A stretch of 64,000 nucleotides of DNA from CAVUWL01 sp963700105 (GTDB lineage: Bacteria > Actinomycetota > Thermoleophilia > Solirubrobacterales > 70-9): contig CAVOWL010000004.1 of the NCBI GenBank assembly GCA_963700105.1, forward strand, positions 744,001 to 808,000. The letters run 5' to 3'. This document shows positions 58,041-64,000 of this stretch, in pieces. A program made the position numbers and the translations under genes. How positions within the stretch are numbered: the first letter of the stretch is position 1; every line of letters starts with the position of its first letter. The notes under the pieces are model-generated. The model did no database searches and was not told the DNA's origin. It saw nothing but the letters and a program-made list of their open reading frames with translations.

Positions 58041-59921
58041 TCATGCCTGGATCGCGAGTCGAGCGTGACTTGGAGGCGTTTTCAGGCATAAATCATCGCT
58101 GCCGGCGGTCTGTGCCCGCAGCCAGAGCTCAGCCGTCAGCAGCCGCCAGACCTGCCACATCCAGGCGAAAGGAGTCGCGTCAAGCATGGTGCCCTCGTCA
58201 AAAAGAATCCGGCGCATCTCCTCCTGGTCGAGATAGGCGCGCAACTCGGCCTCGGGATTGGTCAGAATTTCCCGCACGGCTACGCCATCTGATCCAGTCA
58301 GGCAATCGATGATCAACGACTCAAACCGGGCCTTATCCGGTCGCAGCCTGACCGCATCCGGCAGCAGCCCCGCCATCGCCTGACGCAGGACCGGGCGATT
58401 AAATCGGGGATCTAGTGTCGCGAGTGGAGGTTGGCGCAGGCCGATTTCGACCAAATCGAGGTCAAACATCGGACTACGGACCTCCAGCTCAGCAAGTGCT
58501 GCTCGCCGGCGCTGGTGATCGAACACACCCGCCTCCTCAATACCGCTGGTGATCCCATGCGTTGCGTGAGCCCACCAGCGCGGCCCATCAAGGCGCTTCC
58601 ATGCTAAAGGGTCCGAAGACTCGATCAGATCTTTGATCGTGCCCGGTAGCAACCAGGGAGGCGCCCCACGCCGGACAAGGCGCGAATTGAGTGCCTGGTG
58701 GGGTCGGTATGGGATAGCACCGGACAAAAGGGTGGAGAGCACCCTGGCTTTTTCCCGACGCGGGACAAGCGCTCCGGCGCCCGGCAGCATCTGCAGAAGC
58801 GCAAGAGCCTTGAAGGGATGCCCGGCGCGGAAGCGATCTGCGAGAAGGTAGGCGCGCGATCCAAAGAGCTCATCTCCCCCATCGCCGCCGAGCATTGTCT
58901 GCACTCCCTCTGCCCTCGCGGCCCGCATCAAGGCGAGCGCCCAGGGATCTCCCCAGCTCGACATCGGCAGCTGCCAGGCTGCAAGGTGCTCAAGCGCACT
59001 GGCGAGCAAGCCGCCAGCCCGTGTCTCGACCGTTATAGAGGGAAACCCCAGCGCTTGCGTCAGAGCCCCTACCAATTCGGACTCATCGGCGGCGGGATGA
59101 TCGGGAAAGGTTGCCGAACAGGCGTGGACTTCACCGCTCGCCAGCCTGGCGCAAAGAGCTGCAATCGAGGACGAATCCAAGCCTCCACTCATCATTATTC
59201 CTGTGCCTCCGCCATCTCCAATTCGACGCCCCACCGCTCGCTCAAGGCCACCGCGAACCTCGGTTGCGAGCTGAGCAGGAGCCAGATCAAACGGCTCGAC
59301 AAAGCGGGGTGTCCAGTAGCGCACCTCACGGGCACCACGGCGGTCGAGCAAGATCATTGCGCCAGGTCTGAGACGCTGGACGCCCTCATAAAGTGTCTGC
59401 ACTCCAGGGCGGTTGCTCATGCTGACCCAATGCGCGATACCTGCAGGGTCTGGGCGGGGGCGCTGGGGCAAAAGCGCCAGCACAGAGCGTATCTCGCTTG
59501 CAAATCGCAGCACCCCGCCAGCCTCGTGCAAAAAGAGGGGGCGAACGCCAAGTTGATCGCGGGCGATCAGGCCTTCACGCCGCTTGGAGTCCCAAAGAAG
59601 CAGGGTGAAGTCACCTCGAATCCGGTCGAGAAGGCGCGGCCCCCAGCGGTCATACCCCGCTGAGAGGGCCTCCTCATCGAGAAACGCAGCTTTTGGATCC
59701 TCGTCCCGCACACCTAGCTCGCGACGAATCTCGCCCGCGTTATCGAGAAATCCGTCCAGCAGGCACAAAGTTCCATTTGAACCCGGACGGGGACCGCTGA
59801 AGGCCAAATGGAGCGGACCGCAGTCGAATGTCTGTGCCGCCATCGGCGAAAGGGCGCCGGGAAGGCGAGAGAGGTCCGTGCCGGCGCTGGGATCAAATAC
59901 GCCGGCCAGCCAGCGGCTCAT
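58041..59921 (-). CDS. Lasso-peptide macrolactam cyclase (asparagine-synthetase-like, LasC)
   Basis: 626 residues. N-terminal Ntn-type domain lacks the Cys that glutaminases carry at position 2 (here MSRWLAG), as in lasso cyclases. The ATP-pyrophosphatase domain has GTGIMMSGGLDSSSIAALCA (PP-loop) and TMLGGDGGDELFGSRAYLLA. The enzyme adenylates the Asp9 side chain so that the freed N-terminus forms the ring amide. ATGA overlap (59918-59921) with the kinase-like gene. The last ~50 residues are Trp/Leu-rich as in the family. Confidence 0.9.
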   Translation of the reverse strand: MSRWLAGVFDPSAGTDLSRLPGALSPMAAQTFDCGPLHLAFSGPRPGSNGTLCLLDGFLDNAGEIRRELGVRDEDPKAAFLDEEALSAGYDRWGPRLLDRIRGDFTLLLWDSKRREGLIARDQLGVRPLFLHEAGGVLRFASEIRSVLALLPQRPRPDPAGIAHWVSMSNRPGVQTLYEGVQRLRPGAMILLDRRGAREVRYWTPRFVEPFDLAPAQLATEVRGGLERAVGRRIGDGGGTGIMMSGGLDSSSIAALCARLASGEVHACSATFPDHPAADESELVGALTQALGFPSITVETRAGGLLASALEHLAAWQLPMSSWGDPWALALMRAARAEGVQTMLGGDGGDELFGSRAYLLADRFRAGHPFKALALLQMLPGAGALVPRREKARVLSTLLSGAIPYRPHQALNSRLVRRGAPPWLLPGTIKDLIESSDPLAWKRLDGPRWWAHATHGITSGIEEAGVFDHQRRRAALAELEVRSPMFDLDLVEIGLRQPPLATLDPRFNRPVLRQAMAGLLPDAVRLRPDKARFESLIIDCLTGSDGVAVREILTNPEAELRAYLDQEEMRRILFDEGTMLDATPFAWMWQVWRLLTAELWLRAQTAGSDDLCLKTPPSHARLAIQA

Positions 59922-60937
59922 CCTGAGACACCGATCCGGTGCTCAATGGCGCGGCTCAGCTGAGTTGCGTCGGTATCGCCCCCAAATACAATCCGCTCGA
60001 CACGGCGACGTGCCACCTGTGCGCAGATATCTAGGAGACCCTCGAGGCGATGCGGAGAGGCGAGAACCAGGTTGAAGGTGGCAGATAGCAACGCCTGAGC
60101 ATCGGGCGCTGGCTCAAAGCGAGGAGCCGACGGGCCCCCGGTGCTTCTATCCAGGAAAAATACGGCCCGAAGTGGCGCCGGCCCGCCAACGAGCGATACA
60201 CGGGTGACCTCCTCCCTGGGGTTGGTGCTCAGCACTTCCCGACTCTCCTGGATCCCACGTTCGTGCATCCGCTTGACCTCGGCGCGATCGACTCCCGCAA
60301 CGGGCGCTCCCGGGTGGCCCACGAGCTCGCCGTTTAGTCGCTCTAAGACGAGCACATCATCGGCGAGGAAGCCAGCGCCACTACGGCAAAGCGCCAGTGC
60401 CACGGAGGTCTTCCCTGAACCGGAGCGACCGACAAGCGCCACCGCGCTCTGACCGATTGTTACGGCGCTTGCGTGCAGGACCTCGAGGCCCTGAAGAACG
60501 GCGGCGAAGGGCAGGACTTGGGCGACCAGCAGCCTCTGCCACCCCGCCATCCCATCAGCTCCCAAGGTGCCCGAGAGTCGATCTCCTTCAGGAGAGAGAA
60601 TGCTGGTTCCATAACTCGGCCCCCAGATTCGATACCCACCCTGCGAGCTGGCCTCGATTTGGAAGTTAACGGTCCCGTCAGCCTGGCGCTGATCGGAGAT
60701 TAATTCGGCCCCCGCGGGCCAAAAATCCTGCGGAGCGGTATCGCTTTCAACGGAGACCTCCAGATGCCGGCCGGTGGGACTCGCCTTCGCCGTGCGGAGA
60801 AACGGGAGTGCCCGGTCAGCTCGAACATCGAGACCGAAAACCGTCGCAGCGGTTTCATTTCCACCTCGATTTGGACCCCCGCCGGCGGGTTTTGACGGCG
60901 TCGGAATCCGATCGAGATCGGCTGGAAGTGGGCCCAC
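59918..60937 (-). CDS. HPr-kinase-like lasso-peptide kinase
   Basis: 339 residues from GTG 60937, which overlaps the B2 stop (TAGTG). The nucleotide site SAVALVGRSGSGKTSVALAL (G170-T177) is preceded by LHASAV, and GFLADDVLVLE follows, with GHPGAPVAGVDRAEVKRMHE; this is the catalytic half of HPr kinase/phosphorylase (HprK). In some known lasso clusters such a kinase phosphorylates the C-terminal Ser of the precursor. The core here ends K-S-T-P, so Ser58/Thr59 of the precursor are candidate sites (inference). Confidence 0.82.
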   Translation of the reverse strand: MGPLPADLDRIPTPSKPAGGGPNRGGNETAATVFGLDVRADRALPFLRTAKASPTGRHLEVSVESDTAPQDFWPAGAELISDQRQADGTVNFQIEASSQGGYRIWGPSYGTSILSPEGDRLSGTLGADGMAGWQRLLVAQVLPFAAVLQGLEVLHASAVTIGQSAVALVGRSGSGKTSVALALCRSGAGFLADDVLVLERLNGELVGHPGAPVAGVDRAEVKRMHERGIQESREVLSTNPREEVTRVSLVGGPAPLRAVFFLDRSTGGPSAPRFEPAPDAQALLSATFNLVLASPHRLEGLLDICAQVARRRVERIVFGGDTDATQLSRAIEHRIGVSG

Positions 60938-61386
60938 TAGAGTTCGACAAGCCGACCGAAGGAGCCGTCGGCCGGGGAGATAACGGGCTCGCCGCCATGC
61001 TCGACCCAGGCGTGGGCGAGGAACTCCGGATCGGTGCGGGCCGCGATCACCAAGCGCTCGGAGATGCCGCGCCTTGCCAGCAATCGCACCATTACAAGCG
61101 AGCGCCGCAGACAGCGGGTATCGCCCGGTACATGCGCCAGGGTCTTGACCACCGCATGCCCGAGCCTTCTTGCCTCGATAAGCGCCTCAGGATCCCCCGC
61201 CGGCGCTGCAGGACCACCGGATCGCAACCTCTCCACGACGGTGGCGATCGGGGCACGGCGCAACTCGATCTGGGCGCGGAGATAGGTGAGAATAATTTCA
61301 GCCGCAAGTCGGACTCGCTGACTCGCGCTCAGCCGCTGGCCCACCGGCAATCGCAGCGCTGAAGGAACCTCCACGTCAGCCGTCAC
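60937..61386 (-). CDS. Lasso-peptide B2 leader peptidase
   Basis: 149-residue transglutaminase-fold cysteine protease. HVPGDTRCLRRSLVMVRLLA carries the nucleophile C92, and DPEFLAHAWVEHGGEPV carries H125; an Asp near 140 may complete the triad. Cuts the precursor after the Thr-x site. ATG overlaps the RRE stop (ATGA 61383-61386). Confidence 0.9.
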   Translation of the reverse strand: MTADVEVPSALRLPVGQRLSASQRVRLAAEIILTYLRAQIELRRAPIATVVERLRSGGPAAPAGDPEALIEARRLGHAVVKTLAHVPGDTRCLRRSLVMVRLLARRGISERLVIAARTDPEFLAHAWVEHGGEPVISPADGSFGRLVEL

Positions 61387-61694
61387 TCATCTTCCTCGAG
61401 CTCGATTAAGCCCCGCTTCAGTAATGCCTGACAGAGATCACTCATGTCTTTTTCGGTGTTGGTTTGAGGCTGTTCAAAATCATGCGCTGCTTTAACGGCG
61501 GCGTCGAGCACGGTGTCGGCCTCCTCCATTGCCTTCAGCATTCGCCCGGCGGTCGGATTGAGACCGTGGTACTTCCCCGTCTGCAGGTTGAGCACAACGG
61601 TCTCGGACGGAAAACTGCGGTAGACGACGTGCTGGGGCACCCTTATTTTGGCATTCAGCAGACTCGAAGGTCCCTGTATGGGGTCTCGGTTCAT
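61383..61694 (-). CDS. PqqD-like RiPP recognition element (lasso B1)
   Basis: About 103 residues from ATG 61694: RDPIQGPSSLLNAKIRVPQH, VVYRSFPSETVVLNLQTGKY, HGLNPTAGRMLKAME, LCQALLKRGLIELEEDE. This is the winged-helix PqqD fold that binds the precursor leader (YxxP...LT) and presents it to B2 and the cyclase. A longer frame to 61835 exists but overlaps the permease gene and looks unlike the family, so the later ATG is chosen. Confidence 0.85.
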   Translation of the reverse strand: MNRDPIQGPSSLLNAKIRVPQHVVYRSFPSETVVLNLQTGKYHGLNPTAGRMLKAMEEADTVLDAAVKAAHDFEQPQTNTEKDMSDLCQALLKRGLIELEEDE

Positions 61695-61716
61695 CGTGAG
61701 TCCGCCGTGAGGATTC

Positions 61717-62526
61717 TCAGTACTCAATGATCGTGCCTCGACGTTGGCCGATGCGAATCGCGTGATGCAGAGCATATAGCGAGGCCGGCAGCAAAATTGC
61801 GGTGAAGACAACGAGCTTCGCCAGCGCGGCCTCAATAGATGTGCTTATTGGTGTGCCCACCAAGAGGTGTCGAAGCACCTCGGTAGCCGGCGTGAAGGGC
61901 TGCATCTTAGACGCCGTCTGCACCCATTCCGGCAAAAGGGTGATCGGAAAGTAAAGCCCACCGATGATCGAGATCAGGGCGATCACCCAGCTGGTACCGA
62001 CACTGCCCTGCTTGGTTGAGACCGTGAGTGCCGCGAACAGGATCCCAAACGGCAAAAAGGCCAAAATCGCCAGCAGCATCGCCGGCAGCGCCAGGGGCAC
62101 CGTCGACCAATGCAGCTGCAGTCCGAATACGACTGCGCCGATCCCGAGCGTGATCGAAGCCAGCAGCATCGAGTACAGCAAAGGGAACAGGGACATTGCA
62201 ATCACGCTTCGAATCGCGCCAAAGGGCGAGAGAAGCAGGCGTTCGAACGTGCCCGCGACCAACTCCTGCCTGACTATTTCCGCCACCGAGAAGCACGAGT
62301 AAAGGACGCTGATCAACGCGATCCCGACTACCACGTAGCCAAAATAGCTTTCCGGCGTAGTGAAGCCACTCACGTGCACAAGGCGAGATACGTAATAAAA
62401 CAGGGTGACGCTGAACACCGAGGTAAGCGCCTGACTGACCAGGCGCGTGCGATATGAGAGAAAGACGTGCAGATCACGTCGCATCACCGCGAGGAACGCG
62501 CGGCTTGATCTCCTCAAATCGCTCAT
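61717..62526 (-). CDS. ABC-2-type permease of the lasso cluster
   Basis: 269 residues, six helices: LTSVFSVTLFYYVSRLVHVS, YFGYVVVGIALISVLYSCFS, QELVAGTFERLLLSPFGAIR (the conserved cytoplasmic loop), LYSMLLASITLGIGAVVFGL, LALPAMLLAILAFLPFGILF and GTSWVIALISIIGGLYFPIT. Exports the mature lasso peptide with the ATPase encoded upstream; probably also gives self-resistance. Most lasso clusters instead use a fused exporter with an N-terminal membrane domain. Overlaps the ATPase by 4 bp. Confidence 0.87.
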   Translation of the reverse strand: MSDLRRSSRAFLAVMRRDLHVFLSYRTRLVSQALTSVFSVTLFYYVSRLVHVSGFTTPESYFGYVVVGIALISVLYSCFSVAEIVRQELVAGTFERLLLSPFGAIRSVIAMSLFPLLYSMLLASITLGIGAVVFGLQLHWSTVPLALPAMLLAILAFLPFGILFAALTVSTKQGSVGTSWVIALISIIGGLYFPITLLPEWVQTASKMQPFTPATEVLRHLLVGTPISTSIEAALAKLVVFTAILLPASLYALHHAIRIGQRRGTIIEY

Positions 62527-63341
62527 GCTCTCAGCAGCCTCCCCTCGGTCAAGACCCAGCGTGAGTCAAACGGCTGCTCGAGATGTTCACCGCTGGGCGA
62601 GCACCAAAGCAGGGCACCGTTGCGGGCGATCAGGCCCTCTATTGCGCGGTCCAGAATCGCCGCCCCCTCATCGTCAAGACTGGTGAGCGGCTCATCCAAA
62701 AGAACGACTTCGGGCTCGGCGAAAAAGGTCATCGCAATTCTGAGGCGCTGGCGCTGACCCATCGACATGCGATCCACACGGCGCTCGGCAAGTTCGCGCA
62801 GCTCAAAGGCATCGATCGCCTCCTCCACCTTGGGCCGCACCAGGCCCGGGACTACCATCGCGATCCGCGCCCAGAATTCGAGCTGATGGCGAACGGTCAG
62901 TCGAGCGTAGAGGCCGCGATCACCAGCGGGAAGCAGCGAGACGAGCTGCTGGTAACGGCGGCGATTCTGGCGCGCTGTAAGGCCCCAAACCTGGGAATCT
63001 CCAGAATCAGGATCGATCAAGCCCGCCGCGATCCGCAGCAGGGTGGTCTTCCCTGCTCCATTCCTTCCCCCCACCCATGTTCTCGTTCCAAGATCAAGGG
63101 TGAGGTCGACTCCCTCCAGTACAGGTGCGGGATTCTTGCGCCAACGCTTTACCACGTTTCTTAAGGCCAGCGGCGCCGCCGCATCCACATGCCCCAGCTG
63201 CGCGGGAATTGGGCCCTTTTCCGCTTCTACCGAAACCCCGCGGTCGGCAAGGCCAGGGACCCGCACGGGCTTGATCGCGGCACCCGAGGAGCCCTCGGGG
63301 CTATCTTTTTCGGCGAGAGCCTGCTCCGTGCGTGGCGTCAC
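62523..63341 (-). CDS. ABC transporter ATPase of the lasso cluster
   Basis: 272 residues. Walker A GGRNGAGKTTLLRIAAG near residue 92, Q-loop region VSLLPAGDRGLYARLTVRHQ, signature VDRMSMGQRQRLRIAMTFFA, Walker B PEVVLLDEPLTSLDDEG, and a switch region ending ALLWCSPSGEHL. The signature has SMGQR in place of SGGQ, as in some ABC-2 drug exporters. The first ~55 residues (KPVRVPGLADRGVSVEAEKG) are an unusual extension. Overlaps both neighbours (ATGA). A decayed relative lies at 23.6-24.0 kb. Confidence 0.88.
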   Translation of the reverse strand: MTPRTEQALAEKDSPEGSSGAAIKPVRVPGLADRGVSVEAEKGPIPAQLGHVDAAAPLALRNVVKRWRKNPAPVLEGVDLTLDLGTRTWVGGRNGAGKTTLLRIAAGLIDPDSGDSQVWGLTARQNRRRYQQLVSLLPAGDRGLYARLTVRHQLEFWARIAMVVPGLVRPKVEEAIDAFELRELAERRVDRMSMGQRQRLRIAMTFFAEPEVVLLDEPLTSLDDEGAAILDRAIEGLIARNGALLWCSPSGEHLEQPFDSRWVLTEGRLLRA

Positions 63342-64000
63342 AGGGCTCCCTGGGCAAGGAACGCAGAGTCAAGGCCCAGCGCGGACTCGACCTCGTCGGC
63401 AAGCTCGGTCGGTTGGTCACTGACCCCGGCTGTGAGCCGAATCAGCCTGACCGAGTCGACCAAATCGGAATACAGGGCAAAGCGTGTCGCATCGCGCTGG
63501 TCGTCATCTGGCAGCCCGAGCATGAACGGAGCAAGGAGAAGCGGAGAGGGATCCAAGCGCTGATACTGGAGAGCGAGATTCGGACCGCGTTCCAAAATGA
63601 CGATGGCCGCAATCTCACGCGCCTGAGTGGAACCCGTCGAGACGGCAATCCATCGCTCACCGGAGAGGACAGCCAGGGTTGTGCCGAGTGTCCCATCCTC
63701 GTAGCCCTGCGCCGAGATGTTCATATGAGGGGTTCCGGGATGGGCTGTGATCAGATCGGGTCCCCGATCTAAAACCAAAACGTCATCGGTAAAAAGCGAG
63801 CATCCTCGCCGGACCAGCTCCCCCGCCAAGGTCGACTTGCCCATGCCACTCGGGGCTGCGATCGCGACCACACCGGCCGGCGTCAAAAGCGCACTCGCAT
63901 GCAGCGCCTCCCGACCGCGGGCGATGCTGACGCTGGGCAAGACTCGGCTCAATAGCACCCGCTGCCAATCCAGGGAAGCGGCGTCAGCTGGGGCACAACT
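63338..64000 (-). CDS. Second HPr-kinase-like protein (5' end outside window)
   Basis: The open minus-strand frame continues past base 64000 (CAPADAASLDWQRVLLSRVL). Then GREALHASALLTPAGVVAIA, APSGMGKSTLAGELVRRGCS (Walker A), LFTDDVLVLDRGPDLITAHP, GTPHMNISAQGY and RLIRLTAG. The same HprK catalytic fold as the gene at 59.9-60.9 kb, with which it shares the 'LHASA', GxxGxGK(S/T) and DDVLVL blocks. An internal TTG/ATG near 63958 could be read as a start, but the homology clearly begins earlier. Co-transcribed with the exporter genes. Confidence 0.8.
   Translation of the reverse strand, partial: SCAPADAASLDWQRVLLSRVLPSVSIARGREALHASALLTPAGVVAIAAPSGMGKSTLAGELVRRGCSLFTDDVLVLDRGPDLITAHPGTPHMNISAQGYEDGTLGTTLAVLSGERWIAVSTGSTQAREIAAIVILERGPNLALQYQRLDPSPLLLAPFMLGLPDDDQRDATRFALYSDLVDSVRLIRLTAGVSDQPTELADEVESALGLDSAFLAQGAL

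Noticed and set aside
58698..59663. 321-codon plus-strand frame opposite the lasso cyclase
   Set aside because: Shadow of the cyclase gene, which keeps SGGLDSS and GGDGGDE motifs.
61383..61835. Long (150-codon) version of the RRE gene
   Set aside because: The first 47 residues overlap the permease end and look unlike the PqqD fold; the ATG at 61694 gives the normal length.
1..64000. CRISPR arrays, rRNA or tRNA genes, riboswitches
   Set aside because: Looked for regular spacer-repeat patterns and tRNA-like arms by eye; none stood out. A covariance-model search would be needed to exclude small RNAs.

Overview
The window looks like chromosomal DNA of a high-GC actinobacterium, most likely Thermoleophilia (Solirubrobacterales-like). 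The grounds are the long secreted NHL/fibronectin-like proteins with 'NPNG..T.CHFEYG' repeats, the HAKQGDTEAL-type sigma-factor remnants, the GTG/TTG starts, and the many ATGA/TAATG gene overlaps. This placement is inferred from protein style; no rRNA or tRNA gene was seen. No CRISPR array was seen.

Layout. (1) 1-7.2 kb: a minus-strand operon for two large secreted or surface proteins behind a very good sigma70-type promoter (7175-7204). (2) 7.3-8.5 kb: decayed DNA (FkbM methyltransferase and sigma-factor remnants). (3) 8.6-14.5 kb: an intact three-gene minus-strand operon with an alpha-oxoamine synthase (CqsA/LqsA-like family), a ten-helix GAF-PAS-GGDEF-EAL protein and an MFS exporter. (4) 14.7-30 kb: an accessory patchwork holding a haloalkane dehalogenase, a G1 peptidase with Ig-like repeats, divergent HepT-MntA and VapBC toxin-antitoxin modules with visible operator repeats, a 2-hydroxyacid dehydrogenase, a PAP2 phosphatase, gene remnants present in two or three copies, and a deleted IS1380-type element. 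(5) 30-57 kb: a large exopolysaccharide locus. It has two Wzy/O-antigen-ligase-like proteins, a Wzx flippase, at least five glycosyltransferases, a sulfotransferase, a GDP-mannose-3,5-epimerase-like enzyme, a GH79-like hydrolase, a Wzz-tyrosine-kinase, a WecG-type transferase, a WcaJ-type initiating transferase and a LuxR-type regulator. Inside it, at 33.7-39.3 kb, is a compact cassette of pyruvate-type aldolase, Gfo/Idh dehydrogenase, SIS isomerase, 2-hydroxyacid dehydrogenase, CMP-sugar synthetase-like cytidylyltransferase and inositol-phosphatase-like enzyme. I read it as a possible route to a CMP-activated keto-deoxy sugar acid. (6) 57.7-64.0 kb: an intact lasso-peptide gene cluster (precursor, cyclase, kinase, B2 protease, RRE/B1, split ABC-2 exporter, second HPr-kinase-like gene running off the window).

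Sequence quality. Many genes at 18-19, 30-39, 42-43, 46-49 and 52-57 kb are broken by single-base shifts although the protein remains well conserved on both sides. Nearly all shifts I could orient are +1 insertions. This argues for insertion-type sequence errors rather than decay, so I annotate those stretches as single genes with frameshifts. True remnants (7.3, 8.2, 14.7-15.2, 21.2, 23.2-24.0 and 25.6 kb) look different: internal deletions, stops and lost domains.

Best candidates for something new: the long-core lasso peptide with two kinase homologues; the aldolase/CMP-sugar cassette next to a sialyltransferase-like protein and a sulfotransferase; the alpha-oxoamine synthase translationally coupled to a c-di-GMP enzyme; and the 22-bp-phased repeats over the mntA start.
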